A DNA stretch of 64,000 nucleotides, taken from positions 120,952 to 184,951 of the forward strand of contig JADJLZ010000004.1 in assembly GCA_016709875.1 (NCBI GenBank), written 5' to 3'. Below are positions 44,617 to 53,176 of the stretch, one piece after another. Both the position numbers and the translations under genes were made by a program. Origin of the DNA: Planctomycetota bacterium. Lineage in GTDB: Bacteria > Planctomycetota > UBA1135 > GCA-002686595. Within the stretch, counting starts at the first letter, position 1, and each line of letters starts with the position of its first letter. Below the pieces are notes generated by a model, which was given only the letters and a program-made list of their open reading frames with translations, made no database searches and was not told the DNA's origin.

Positions 44617-46434
44617 ATGCTGTTTACGCTGCTGCTCCTGTTTGGAAACCGGCCCGACCTTCCGCTGGCCGACTTCGAGGGCGCGGACTACGGTACCTGG
44701 ACGCTCGAGGGCAACGCCTTCGGCTCCGGACCCGCGCACGGCACGCTCCGCGACCAGAACCCGGTCTCGGGTTTCGAAGGTACCGGCTGCGTCAACAGCT
44801 ACCTCGGCGGCGACGCTGCGCTGGGCACGCTGACCTCGCCGGAGTTCGCGATCGAGCGCACGTACCTGAACTTCCTCGTCGGCGGCGGCGCGCACCCGGG
44901 CGAGACCTGCGTCGAGCTGCTTGTCGGCGGCGCGGTCGTGCGCAGCGCGACGGGCTCCGACGACGAGCACCTGGACTGGGAGAGCTGGGACCTCGCCGAT
45001 CTCGCGGGAGCGCGCGCGCGCCTGCGCATCGCCGATCGCGCCAGCGGTGGCTGGGGGCACATCAACGTGGATTCGATCGCACAGAGCGACGAGCGCCGCG
45101 CCGATCCGATCGTCACGACGCCGCTCTACGCGGAGACCTACCGCCCGCAGTTCCACTTCACCTCGCGCGCGAACTGGCTCAACGATCCCAACGGGCTCGT
45201 CTTCTACGCGGGCGAGTACCACCTCTTCTTCCAGCACAACCCCAGCGGAATCCAGTGGGGGAACATGACCTGGGGCCACGCGGTCAGTCCAGATCTGGTG
45301 CACTGGAAGCAGCTCGAGAACGCGCTTCTGCCCGACGCTTTGGGCACCATCTATTCGGGCTCGGCCGCCGTGGACGGGAAGAACACGGCCGGCTTCGAAA
45401 CGGGCAGCGAGAAGACGATCGTCGCGCTGTACACGGCTGCCGGGCAGCCCTTCACGCAGTGCCTGGCGTACTCGAACGATCGCGGCCGCACGTTCACCAA
45501 GTACGCGAAGAACCCGGTCATCCCGCACATCGCCGGCGAGAACCGCGATCCCAAAGTCGTCTGGTACGCGCCGAGCTCACGCTGGATCCTGGCGCTCTAC
45601 CTCGAGGGCGAGCGCTACGCGCTGTTCTCCTCGCCTGACATGAAGTCCTGGACGAAGCTGCAGGAGCTCGCCGTGCCCGGCTGCGGTGAGTGTCCCGACT
45701 TCTTCGAGATGCCGGTCGCAGGCGAGCCGGGAACGCGCAAGTGGGTCTTCACCGCGGCCAACGGCAACTACCTCCTCGGCTCCTTCGACGGCAGGACTTT
45801 CGCACCCGAGGGAGCGCCGCTGCGCGAGGACTGGGGCAGGAACTACTACGCCGTGCAGAGTTACAGCGACCTCCCCGCGAGCGACGGCCGGCGCATCCAG
45901 ATCGCGTGGATGAACGGCGGGCGCTATCCGCGCATGCCCTTCAATCAGCAAATGAGCTTCCCCTGCGAACTCGAGCTCGTGCGCACGAGCGCCGGCCTGC
46001 GCCTGACGCGCATGCCCGTGCGCGAGATCGAGAGCCTGCGCACGCGCACGCGCACGTGGGCGAGCAGCGAACTCGCGGGCGAGGTCGCGCTCGAAGCCGA
46101 AGGCGGTCTCTACGACCTCGAGGCGGAGTTCGAGCCCGGCAGCGCCTCCGAGGTCGGTCTCTCGTTCCGCGGCGAGCGCATCGCATATTCGGTGCGGGAG
46201 CAGCGCCTCGCGTGCCTGGGGGCGAGTGCCGAGCTCCCGCTCGTGCAGGGCAAGCTGAAGTTGCGCGTGCTGATCGACCGCACCTCGATCGAGGTCTTCG
46301 GGAACGGCGGCCGCGTCTCGCTCACGAGCTGCTTCCTCCCGCGCGGGAAGCTGGGGCTCCAGATCTACGCGAGGGCCGGGATCGCGAAAGCGAGCATCCT
46401 CGTCCACGAGCTCAGGTCGTCTTGGCGCCCTTGA
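44617..46434 (+). CDS. GH32 family glycosidase (levanase / fructan beta-fructosidase)
   Basis: 605 residues. Residues about 15-155 are a beta-sandwich (DFEGADYGTWTLEGNAFG, NSYLGGDAALGTLTSP) as in the N-terminus of some levanases. The five-bladed GH32 catalytic domain follows with all three signature sites: ANWLNDPNG (nucleophile D190), ENRDPKVVW (transition-state D311) and CGECPDFFE (acid/base E358). The C-terminal ~140 residues are the usual GH32 beta-sandwich. It hydrolyses fructans or sucrose-type links; the N-terminal hydrophobic stretch suggests export. It overlaps the convergent methyltransferase gene by 23 nt. Confidence 0.92.
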   Translation: MLFTLLLLFGNRPDLPLADFEGADYGTWTLEGNAFGSGPAHGTLRDQNPVSGFEGTGCVNSYLGGDAALGTLTSPEFAIERTYLNFLVGGGAHPGETCVELLVGGAVVRSATGSDDEHLDWESWDLADLAGARARLRIADRASGGWGHINVDSIAQSDERRADPIVTTPLYAETYRPQFHFTSRANWLNDPNGLVFYAGEYHLFFQHNPSGIQWGNMTWGHAVSPDLVHWKQLENALLPDALGTIYSGSAAVDGKNTAGFETGSEKTIVALYTAAGQPFTQCLAYSNDRGRTFTKYAKNPVIPHIAGENRDPKVVWYAPSSRWILALYLEGERYALFSSPDMKSWTKLQELAVPGCGECPDFFEMPVAGEPGTRKWVFTAANGNYLLGSFDGRTFAPEGAPLREDWGRNYYAVQSYSDLPASDGRRIQIAWMNGGRYPRMPFNQQMSFPCELELVRTSAGLRLTRMPVREIESLRTRTRTWASSELAGEVALEAEGGLYDLEAEFEPGSASEVGLSFRGERIAYSVREQRLACLGASAELPLVQGKLKLRVLIDRTSIEVFGNGGRVSLTSCFLPRGKLGLQIYARAGIAKASILVHELRSSWRP

Positions 46435-47155
46435 GCGGCGCACCCGGAATCAGCATCGGCACCGTCTCCCGGTAGCGCGCGTAGTCTGCACCGTGAATCG
46501 TCAGCAGATCGCGCTCCTCGAAGCGGATCGCGACCAGGATGTAGCCGGTGATGGCCGCCGAGCACACCAGATGCGCGAGGGTCATCGTGGGCGCCGCCCA
46601 AAACACGACCAGCCAGCCGACATACAGCGGGTGCCGCACGAAGCGGTAGATCCCCGGCGTGCGGAAGCGTGGCGCCTCGTAGGGCTTGCCGCGCAGCGCG
46701 CGCCAGCTCTGCGTGAGGCCGAAGAGGTCGAAGTGATCGATCAGGAAGGTCGTGACCAGCACGAGCGCCCAGCCGCTGAAGTTGAGCGCGTGGAGCACGA
46801 GCCTCGCGCTGCCCTGCACCTCCCAGAGCGTGCCGCCGAACCCCTGCCAGAAGGCGAAGAGGAGAACCATCGCAGCCGAGCTCGCGAGCACATAGGTGCT
46901 GCGCTCGGCTTCGACCGGGATGACGCGCATCCACCAACGCTTGAATCCTTGCCGCGCCATGCCGCTGTGCTGCAGCGCGAACCCGAGCAGCAGCGCCGTG
47001 TCGATGAGCAGCGCCTCGACGAGCGGCCGCGTCGGCGACGCATCGAGGGCGGTCGGCGCACCGAGGTTTCCGATGAACCCGATGGCGTAGAGAAAGACGG
47101 CGAGGAAGACGGCGTAGCAAGCGACGCCGTAGATGAAGATGGCTGTGCGTTTCAT
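46412..47155 (-). CDS. mddA: Methanethiol S-methyltransferase (MddA/NnrU-like)
   Basis: MddA methylates methanethiol to dimethyl sulfide with S-adenosylmethionine, in the membrane. The 247-residue product has the family layout: LLLGFALQHSGMARQGFKRW, TFLIDHFDLFGLTQ, FRTPGIYRFVRHPLYVGWLV, FWAAPTMTLAHLV and the end FEERDLLTIHGADYARYRETVPML. Five or so helices are predicted. The ATG at 47155 has an excellent AGGAGG site, unlike many genes here, so it has a real 5' leader. Homologous NnrU proteins act in denitrification, but the RHPLYVG/EERDL arrangement favours MddA. Confidence 0.85.
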   Translation of the reverse strand: MKRTAIFIYGVACYAVFLAVFLYAIGFIGNLGAPTALDASPTRPLVEALLIDTALLLGFALQHSGMARQGFKRWWMRVIPVEAERSTYVLASSAAMVLLFAFWQGFGGTLWEVQGSARLVLHALNFSGWALVLVTTFLIDHFDLFGLTQSWRALRGKPYEAPRFRTPGIYRFVRHPLYVGWLVVFWAAPTMTLAHLVCSAAITGYILVAIRFEERDLLTIHGADYARYRETVPMLIPGAPLKGAKTT

Positions 47156-47279
47156 GGCGATTGCCTCCTGTTGCACCAGCCTGCACGGCGGCCTTGGGAA
47201 TGACATGGGGCCGCGGTCCTGATCTTCGCCCGCTGGGGTTGCGACGGGGGGACCTTCGTCCCGGTCTTCCGCCGGCAGC

Positions 47280-47285
47280 TAGACT
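47280..47285 (+). promoter_or_regulatory. -10 box, leaderless transcript
   Basis: TAGACT ends 7 nt before the GTG at 47293, leaving no space for a ribosome binding site. Confidence 0.5.
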
Positions 47286-47292
47286 ACTCGCC

Positions 47293-48363
47293 GTGCGACA
47301 GGCGATCCGATTTGCGACCACCGGGGACGGCGTCCGGCTGGCCTGGGCCCAGCGCGGCAACGGGCCGCCGCTGGTGCGCGCGTCCAACTGGTTGACGCAC
47401 ATCGACTACGACCTCGAGAGTCCCGTGTGGCGCCACTGGATCGAGTTCCTCACCGGGCACTTCGGGCTCCTGCGCTACGACGAGCGCGGTTGCGGGATGT
47501 CGGACTGGAAGGTGGCCGACCTCTCGTGCTCACGTTGGATCGAGGACCTCGAGGCCGTCGTCGATGCGGCCCGGCCACGCACCCCTTTCGCGCTGCTGGG
47601 GATCTCCCAGGGCGCCGCGACCGCAATCCAGTACGCGGTGCGCCATCCCGAGCACGTCTCGCACCTGATCCTCTATGGCGGCTACGCCGCGGGCTGGCGC
47701 CACCGCGACGATCCCGCGGCGCTGCGCGCCTACGAGTCCATCGTCGAGCTGATGCGCCACGGCTGGGGAAAGGAGAACCCGGTCTTCCGTCAGCTCTTCA
47801 CGGCACGCTTCGTTCCTGGAGGCAGCGCGGAGCAGTTGCAGTGGTTCAACGAGTTGTGCCGACGCACCACCGAGCCGGAGGTTGCCGCCGCGCTGCTCGA
47901 GGCCCGCGCCGAGGTCGATGTGCGCAAGCTGCTGCCCGCCGTCCAGACGCCGACCCTGGTACTGCACGCGACGGGCGACCAGGTCTCGCCCCTCGCGAAC
48001 GGCCACTTGCTCGCGCAGCAGATTCCCGGAGCCGAGTTCGTGCCGCTACCCTCCGACAATCACGTCCTGCTGGCCGAGGAGCCGGCGTGGGAGCAGTTCC
48101 GCGAGGCCGTGCTCGAATTCACGGGCCGGGGGGCGTTGCTCGTGGGAAAACGCGAGGCGGCCGTCTTCCGGAGACTGACGCAGCGCGAGCGCGAGATCCT
48201 GGCCGGCATCTGCGCGGGCTACAGCAACGCGGGAATCGGCAAGCGCCTCTTCATCGCCGAGAAGACCGTGCGCAACCACGTGACCAGGCTGTTCGAGAAG
48301 CTGGGCGTGCATTCGCGCACCGAAGCAGTTATCTGCGCGCGCGACGGCGGGTTTGGCGACTGA
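47293..48363 (+). CDS. Alpha/beta-hydrolase with C-terminal LuxR-type HTH
   Basis: 356 residues. Residues about 1-275 are an alpha/beta-hydrolase fold: RFATTGDGVRLAWAQRGNGP, LLRYDERGCGMSDW, nucleophile GISQGAAT, TLVLHATGDQVSPLANG, and a His in SDNHVLL. Residues about 285-350 are a LuxR HTH: LTQREREILAGICAGYSN, KTVRNHVTRLFEKLGVHSRT. Such fusions are one-component regulators that probably sense a small ester or lactone. GTG 47293 is chosen because it follows a TAGACT box by 7 nt and starts the homology. Confidence 0.86.
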   Translation: MRQAIRFATTGDGVRLAWAQRGNGPPLVRASNWLTHIDYDLESPVWRHWIEFLTGHFGLLRYDERGCGMSDWKVADLSCSRWIEDLEAVVDAARPRTPFALLGISQGAATAIQYAVRHPEHVSHLILYGGYAAGWRHRDDPAALRAYESIVELMRHGWGKENPVFRQLFTARFVPGGSAEQLQWFNELCRRTTEPEVAAALLEARAEVDVRKLLPAVQTPTLVLHATGDQVSPLANGHLLAQQIPGAEFVPLPSDNHVLLAEEPAWEQFREAVLEFTGRGALLVGKREAAVFRRLTQREREILAGICAGYSNAGIGKRLFIAEKTVRNHVTRLFEKLGVHSRTEAVICARDGGFGD

Positions 48364-48386
48364 GAGCTACGGGCGCAGCGGCGCTC

Positions 48387-48572
48387 TCAGGCCTCGCGCG
48401 GCGGCTGCTTCTTCGGTGTGTGCTTCTCGCCCGGAGAGCACGCGCGCGAGGCTCATGTCGGTACGCCCAGGCGCGGCAGGATCACCAGCTGCAACAGCAG
48501 CCATCCCGCGAAGACGCCGAGCATCAGCAGCGCGTCCGAAGACAGTCCGAGGAACGTGGCGAGGAAGCTCAT
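48387..48572 (-). CDS. Candidate selenoprotein: small single-helix membrane protein with Sec40
   Basis: From ATG 48572 the frame gives 39 residues (SFLATFLGLSSDALLMLGVF, then AGWLLLQLVILPRLGVPT), one membrane helix, and a TGA (48455-48453). If read as Sec the protein continues ASRACSPGEKHTPKKQPPREA to a second TGA, 61 residues in all, with U-x4-C. The extra 21 codons have G or C at 19 third positions, as in real genes. A hairpin with loop 19 nt after the TGA fits a SECIS. I recall small proteins ending VLPRLGVPT followed by TGA as a known selenoprotein-like pattern, but cannot verify it here. Without Sec it is a 39-residue membrane peptide of unknown role. Confidence 0.55.
48420..48441 (-). 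promoter_or_regulatory. Candidate SECIS hairpin for the small selenoprotein
   Basis: On the minus strand GTGCT + CTC (48441-48434) pairs with GAG + AGCAC (48428-48420) with one bulged A; loop CGGGC begins 19 nt after the TGA. Distance and a G in the second loop position fit bacterial SECIS rules, but the loop is unlike fdhF. Confidence 0.45.
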
Positions 48573-48584
48573 GGAGGACTCGTT

Positions 48585-48590
48585 ATCCTA
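48585..48590 (-). promoter_or_regulatory. -10 box of the small membrane protein gene
   Basis: TAGGAT on the minus strand (48590-48585) ends 12 nt before the ATG at 48572; short or no leader. Confidence 0.4.
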
Positions 48591-48637
48591 CCTCGCCTGG
48601 ATGTCGGCTCGGCTCCATACGACGGAGTGCGGGGCGC

Positions 48638-49918
48638 CTAGTCGCTCTCCGAGAGCGCCGCGAGCGCGAAACACCACACGGCGACGACCTCGAACACGAG
48701 CAGCACGAGCAGCGAGCGCACGATCGCGAAGTCGCCGAGCAGCAGTTTGTAGTGGTCGTTGATGACGCCGACGAGCGTGGGGCCCAGGCCCAGGCCGACC
48801 AACGTCACGAGCAGCAGCAGCACCGAGGCGGCGAGCGCGCGTCGCTCGGGCCGCACCGCGTTCTGCACGGCGGCGAAGACGGGTCCGAACCAGCTCGCCG
48901 CGCAGATCTGGGCGAAGAAGAGCTGCACCAGCGCCACCGTGCGGTTCGGCGCGAGCACGTAGCCCGCGTAGAAGAGGATCGAGAAGCCCAGCGCGATCGC
49001 CGGCACGCCCAGCAGCCAGTAGGGCGCGGCGCGCGCGAGGCGGCCGGCCAGCATGCCGGAGCCGAGCGTTCCGATCGCGCCGCCGATCCCGCACACCAGT
49101 CCGAGCGCGAGCCCGACCTCCTGCACTGGCATCTTGTACAGGCGCGCGAGGAAGGCCGGGTTCCAGAGCACGTAGCCGTAGCCGACGACCGAGGTCGCGC
49201 TCGCGCCGCCGGCGAGCAGCAGGAAGCGCGGGTTGGTGAACAGCTCGCGCAGCCCCGCGCGGATCGTGCCCGTCGACTGCGCGAGGTCCGTGCCCGCGAG
49301 CAGCACGTCGACGCGCCGCGGCTCGCGCAGCCGCCAGCGCAACACGAGCGCGAGCAGCACGCCCGGCGCTCCCGCGGCGAGGAAGGCGCTGCGCCAGCCG
49401 TAGCGCGCCGCGAACCAGCCGCCGAGCGCGAAGGCGATCAGCGTCCCCAGGTGGATGCCCGAGGAGAAGATCGCCAGCGCCCCCGGCCGGCGCTCGCTCG
49501 GGTACAGGTCGGAGATCATCGAGTGCGAGGCCGGCAGGCAGGTCGCCTCGCCGATGCCCACGCCGACGCGCGCGAGCGCGAGCTGCACGAACGTGCGCGA
49601 GAGCCCGCACAAGAGCGTCATCGCGCTCCAGGCGAGCAGTCCGAAGGCCAGGATGTTGCGCCGGTTGCCGCGGTCGGCGAGCTGCGCCAGCGGGATGCCT
49701 GCGAGCGTGAACAGGGCCGCGAAGTACATACCCGCGAGGGCGCCCATCGCCGTGTCCGACGCGCCGAACTCCTTCTGGATGGGTACCAGCAGGATCGCCA
49801 GGATCTGGCGATCGAGGAAGTTGAGCGAGTAGGCGAGCGTGAGCAGACCGAGCGCGAAACCGGCGCGAGCGGGCCGGATGCGCACGGCCGCCTTGGGGAG
49901 TCCGGCGGGAGAGTGCAC
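48638..49918 (-). CDS. MFS transporter (spinster-like)
   Basis: 426 residues with about 12 helices. MFS motif A-like loop ADRGNRRNILAFGL follows helix 2; helix 1 is FALGLLTLAYSLNFLDRQIL, the usual start of spinster/ACS-like carriers (YxxNFLDRQ). LARVGVGIGEATCLPASHSM is motif B-like. The substrate is unknown; lipids or organic anions are typical of this group. GTG start at 49918. It lies upstream of nothing on its strand within 66 nt of the small selenoprotein candidate's promoter. Confidence 0.88.
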   Translation of the reverse strand: MHSPAGLPKAAVRIRPARAGFALGLLTLAYSLNFLDRQILAILLVPIQKEFGASDTAMGALAGMYFAALFTLAGIPLAQLADRGNRRNILAFGLLAWSAMTLLCGLSRTFVQLALARVGVGIGEATCLPASHSMISDLYPSERRPGALAIFSSGIHLGTLIAFALGGWFAARYGWRSAFLAAGAPGVLLALVLRWRLREPRRVDVLLAGTDLAQSTGTIRAGLRELFTNPRFLLLAGGASATSVVGYGYVLWNPAFLARLYKMPVQEVGLALGLVCGIGGAIGTLGSGMLAGRLARAAPYWLLGVPAIALGFSILFYAGYVLAPNRTVALVQLFFAQICAASWFGPVFAAVQNAVRPERRALAASVLLLLVTLVGLGLGPTLVGVINDHYKLLLGDFAIVRSLLVLLVFEVVAVWCFALAALSESD

Positions 49919-49970
49919 GAGCGCGCAGTCGAGCGGGCAGGGCGGGCCCTGTCAACGGCCCTCTGGTGCA

Positions 49971-51050
49971 TCAGCGCGCCTTGCGCTGCTTCCAGCGCTC
50001 GAGCAGCGCCAGCGCGCGCTGTTGGGGAGCCGCCTGGTTGGACGAGCGTTTGGCGAACTGCTCCAGCTCCTTCGCGAAGCGCTCGCCGGCCGGCTCGCTG
50101 CGCGCCGGGAAGAAAAGCGGCCTTTTCGCCGCGATCTCGAGCCATTTCCGGGCGTCTTCGACCGCTCCGCCCTGCAGGCTCTTGCCCGCGACGTCCTTCA
50201 GGAGCTCGCCCACGTGCTTGCGCGTCGCACCGGGCAGGCCGTCGTCGAGCAGGGTCTCGATCTCGACCGCCTCGGCCAGCTGTCCCGTCGGGATCGCCTG
50301 CTGCGCCGCGACGGAGAGCTCGCGCTCGAGCTCGTCGACGGCCGCGACGAGGCGCTGGGCGTCGGCGACGAGCGCCTCGTTGCCTCCCTTGCGGGCGAGC
50401 TTGTCCGCCGCCGCGCGCGCCTTGGCCCAGGAACCTTTCCAGTAGTCGGTGAGAACGCCCGCGAGTTCGGGAGCGAAGGGCGCATCGAAGCGCTGCGCCT
50501 TCGGTCGCGCGAGCGCTTCGCCGACTGCGGCGAGGAAGTCCTTCTCCTGCGCGGCCGTGCCGGTCCAGACGAGTTCGCCGCTCGGACCGACCACGAGCAG
50601 CTCGGGCGTGTCTGCCCCAAGCGGGCTGTTCTCGTGCGGGATGCCGAGGTACGCGCCACCGCCGAAAAGCCCCAGGCCTTCCTTCGCCGCGGCTTCGCCG
50701 TCCGCATCGGTCCAGGCGACCAGGCCGAGCGCCCGGTCCGAGCACGCGTCGCCAAGTTGCGCGAGCAGCGGCAGGTTCTGCGCGAGCGGCGCGCGGAACA
50801 CGATCCAGGCTTCGTGATGGTTCGACCAGCGCTGTGCGAACTCGCCGAGCGGCTCGCCCTTCACGCCGGACCGGCTGCTGACGCCGACGTTTTCGGGCTT
50901 CTTCGGCTCGACGATCCAGGGCTCGAGCCGCAGTTTCGGCGTCGGTTGCCCAACGACGAGGGCTGCGTGGGGAGTTTCGGGGGCGGCGGCGGGAGGGGGG
51001 TCCTGGGGGAGGGCGGGGAAGAGGAGCGGAAGCGTGAGCAGGATGTGCAT
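49971..51050 (-). CDS. Secreted thioredoxin-like protein with helical C-terminus
   Basis: 359 residues with signal LLTLPLLFPALPQ. Residues about 30-165 resemble a thioredoxin/AhpC-type fold (NHHEAWIVFRAPLAQNLPLL, ALGLVAWTDADG, TPELLVVGPSGELVWTGTA), but the redox Cys pair is missing; only one Cys is visible (GDACSDRAL). So it would not be a classical oxidoreductase. Residues about 170-359 are helical, TPR-like (AVEDARKWLEIAAKRPLFFP). It is divergent from the HELGH peptidase gene. Location extracytoplasmic; role unknown. Confidence 0.65.
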   Translation of the reverse strand: MHILLTLPLLFPALPQDPPPAAAPETPHAALVVGQPTPKLRLEPWIVEPKKPENVGVSSRSGVKGEPLGEFAQRWSNHHEAWIVFRAPLAQNLPLLAQLGDACSDRALGLVAWTDADGEAAAKEGLGLFGGGAYLGIPHENSPLGADTPELLVVGPSGELVWTGTAAQEKDFLAAVGEALARPKAQRFDAPFAPELAGVLTDYWKGSWAKARAAADKLARKGGNEALVADAQRLVAAVDELERELSVAAQQAIPTGQLAEAVEIETLLDDGLPGATRKHVGELLKDVAGKSLQGGAVEDARKWLEIAAKRPLFFPARSEPAGERFAKELEQFAKRSSNQAAPQQRALALLERWKQRKAR

Positions 51051-51136
51051 GCGTTCGAGTCTCCGTGGGAGGAACGAGGAACGCTGGGGGAGGCGCGCTA
51101 CGCAAGCTGCTCGTGCGTGTTGGCGCAGAATCGCTG

Positions 51137-51142
51137 TAGGAT
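51137..51142 (+). promoter_or_regulatory. -10 box of the HELGH peptidase gene
   Basis: TAGGAT ends 15 nt before the ATG at 51158; a short leader of about 8 nt is expected. Confidence 0.4.
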
Positions 51143-51157
51143 TTCGCACGCACCGCC

Positions 51158-52222
51158 ATGCTGCACACGCTGCTCTTCTGCGCGATCGCGCTCGCCCCGG
51201 CCGACGTGGCCAAACTCGCGAAGCACTACACAGATTCTGTGCACCAGCTGAACGAGAAGCACGCGCGCGACCCGGGCAAGGAGGGCGAGCAGGAGCTCGC
51301 GAGGAAGCTCCCGGCCGACGCGCAAAAGGCGCTCGAGCAACTGCTCGCGGAGAAGAGTTCACCCGAACTCGAGCGCGCGCTCGAGGACTGCTCGGAAGCG
51401 GCGCTCGACCTCGACCGCCTCGAGGACTTCCAGAAGATCCGCGCGCGGCGCTTGAAGGACACGCCCGGCGACGCGGCGAAGCTCGACACGGCGCTCTCGC
51501 GCCCGCGCTTTGTCCTGCGCGGCGTCGGCGGGCTCGACGAGGACTACCTGAAGAGCTTCGCGGAGGTGCTCGAGGGCGTGCTCGGCGCGTACGACGAGGT
51601 CTTCGGCTTCGCCGAGTTCTCGAAGGTGCCCGGCAAGAAGCTGCGCGTGCGCTTGCGCCTGGTCGACAAGATCACGGCGCCGCCGCACTTCGGGCCGGAG
51701 TTCCCGTACCACTCCGAGATCGATTTCCCCGTGATCGACGCGCACGAGCTCGCCTCGCCGACCGCGGACGGGAAGTTCCTCTTCTACGGCCTGTGCCACG
51801 AGCTCGGGCACGTGATCGCGATGTGGGACACGCCGGGGAAGCAGGAGGACTTCCATACCTGGGCGCACTACTGCGGCGTGACGATCGTCGAGCACCTCGC
51901 GCAGCAGAAGAGCCCGCCGAAGTGGCTGAAGAAGCTGCGCGACGCGCAGTGGCGCTCGCTCGCGAAGGAGCGCGAGGCCGCGAAGGAGCACAAGCCCGGT
52001 CTGGACTCCGACAAGGCCGTGATGGCGACCTGGATCGCGCTGCACGATCGCGTGGGGCCGAAGGTGCTCGCGGCGGCGATGAACGAGATGGACGCGAAGG
52101 AGGAGTGCTCGCGTGTGAATCGCGTGCGCTACTACACGTTCAAGGCGTTCAAGAAGGCGCTGTTGCGCGAGGTCGGGAAGGACGAGGTGAAGCGCAAGGC
52201 AGTGGAGGAGCTGTTCAGGTAG
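51158..52222 (+). CDS. Putative secreted zinc metallopeptidase (HELGH)
   Basis: 354 residues with a short hydrophobic N-terminus (LHTLLFCAIALAPA). Residues 1-105 are a charged helical region. Residues 214-218 are HELGH in FLFYGLCHELGHVIAMWDT, with His/Glu candidates for the third ligand in QEDFHTWAHYCGVTIVEHLA. No family is recognised beyond the zincin motif. The gene converges with the carboxypeptidase-regulatory-like gene, 4 nt apart. Confidence 0.72.
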   Translation: MLHTLLFCAIALAPADVAKLAKHYTDSVHQLNEKHARDPGKEGEQELARKLPADAQKALEQLLAEKSSPELERALEDCSEAALDLDRLEDFQKIRARRLKDTPGDAAKLDTALSRPRFVLRGVGGLDEDYLKSFAEVLEGVLGAYDEVFGFAEFSKVPGKKLRVRLRLVDKITAPPHFGPEFPYHSEIDFPVIDAHELASPTADGKFLFYGLCHELGHVIAMWDTPGKQEDFHTWAHYCGVTIVEHLAQQKSPPKWLKKLRDAQWRSLAKEREAAKEHKPGLDSDKAVMATWIALHDRVGPKVLAAAMNEMDAKEECSRVNRVRYYTFKAFKKALLREVGKDEVKRKAVEELFR

Positions 52223-52226
52223 CGCA

Positions 52227-53159
52227 TCAGCGCCGTCCCGATACGCGCGGTTGGAGCAGCACCTTGAACGCGACGAGTCCCTCCTGCCCGTCCTCCCACG
52301 CGACCTCGCGCGTCATCTGCATGTGGTTCTGTCCACCGACGACGAAAGTCAGCTTGCCCCCCACGGGGAGCAAGCTGCTCCGATCGATGCCGGTCATGCG
52401 GAACGCGCCGTCGGCGTCCGTCGTCGCGTAGAGGCACGGCCGCGGCATGCTGCGTAGGACCACGTTTGCGCCGGCGACCGGCCGCTGCGTGCGCGCGTCG
52501 AGCACCATCCCGATCTGGCACAGGCCCGGCTCGATGCGGAAGGAGGCATCCAGCTTCCCGCTCGGGAGCGGTTTGCCGATCTCGAAACGGGTCGTGATCA
52601 AATCGCGCCGCGTCACGAGTTCCTCCCGGCTGTCGGGTCGATGGGAGGCGCCAGGCGGGATCGATGAGATGCCCGAGGGCGGCAGCTGCAACTCGAGCTT
52701 GGGTTCGTATTCCGCGCGCACGATCCAGCACTTGCCGGGCAGGTCGACGAACCACCAGCCACTCGGGCGCACGGTTGTCGCGAGCATCTTCGTGCCGCGC
52801 AGGGAGAAATCCGCGAGGCTCTTCTCGTGCGCTCCCTCGGGCGAGCCGGCGCGGTCGTGGTAGTCCTCGAAGACCAGGCGCAGGCTGCCGCCGCCGACAG
52901 GAGTCTCGCCGTCCTCGCGCAGCAGCCGGCCGTACACGCGCGGTGGCCGGTCCACGCCCGTGACGCGGCCGATGTCGCCGTCCTCGACGAATTCGAGCTC
53001 CGCAGCCGGCGTGCTCGCGTTCTCCGCGCCGGCCGCGAGCACGGGGCGCACCTCTGAATCGAGCGCTGCGAACGATCCCGCCGGCGCGTCGTGGCGCACG
53101 AGGAGCAGGAAGAGGGCCAGGAGTCCCAGGCCCGCGAGGCTGGCGAGCAGTCGGAGCAC
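52227..53159 (-). CDS. Membrane-anchored carboxypeptidase-regulatory-like protein
   Basis: 310 residues from GTG 53159. One N-terminal helix (LASLAGLGLLALFLLLV) then an extracytoplasmic part with beta-sandwich units: RPPRVYGRLLREDGETPVGG and IGMVLDARTQRPVAGANVVL followed by TTDADGAFRMTGIDR, the carboxypeptidase-regulatory pattern (G.V.D....PVAGA.V ... DADGAF). It has no catalytic domain. It follows the antiporter gene by 17 nt and is distantly like the three paralogues farther upstream. Confidence 0.72.
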   Translation of the reverse strand: MLRLLASLAGLGLLALFLLLVRHDAPAGSFAALDSEVRPVLAAGAENASTPAAELEFVEDGDIGRVTGVDRPPRVYGRLLREDGETPVGGGSLRLVFEDYHDRAGSPEGAHEKSLADFSLRGTKMLATTVRPSGWWFVDLPGKCWIVRAEYEPKLELQLPPSGISSIPPGASHRPDSREELVTRRDLITTRFEIGKPLPSGKLDASFRIEPGLCQIGMVLDARTQRPVAGANVVLRSMPRPCLYATTDADGAFRMTGIDRSSLLPVGGKLTFVVGGQNHMQMTREVAWEDGQEGLVAFKVLLQPRVSGRR

Positions 53160-53176
53160 GCCCTCGAGTCTACACC

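Noticed and set aside
49971..51050. Selenocysteine or redox-active Cys in the thioredoxin-like protein
   Set aside because: No CxxC or in-frame TGA is present; only one Cys is visible, so I do not claim redox activity.
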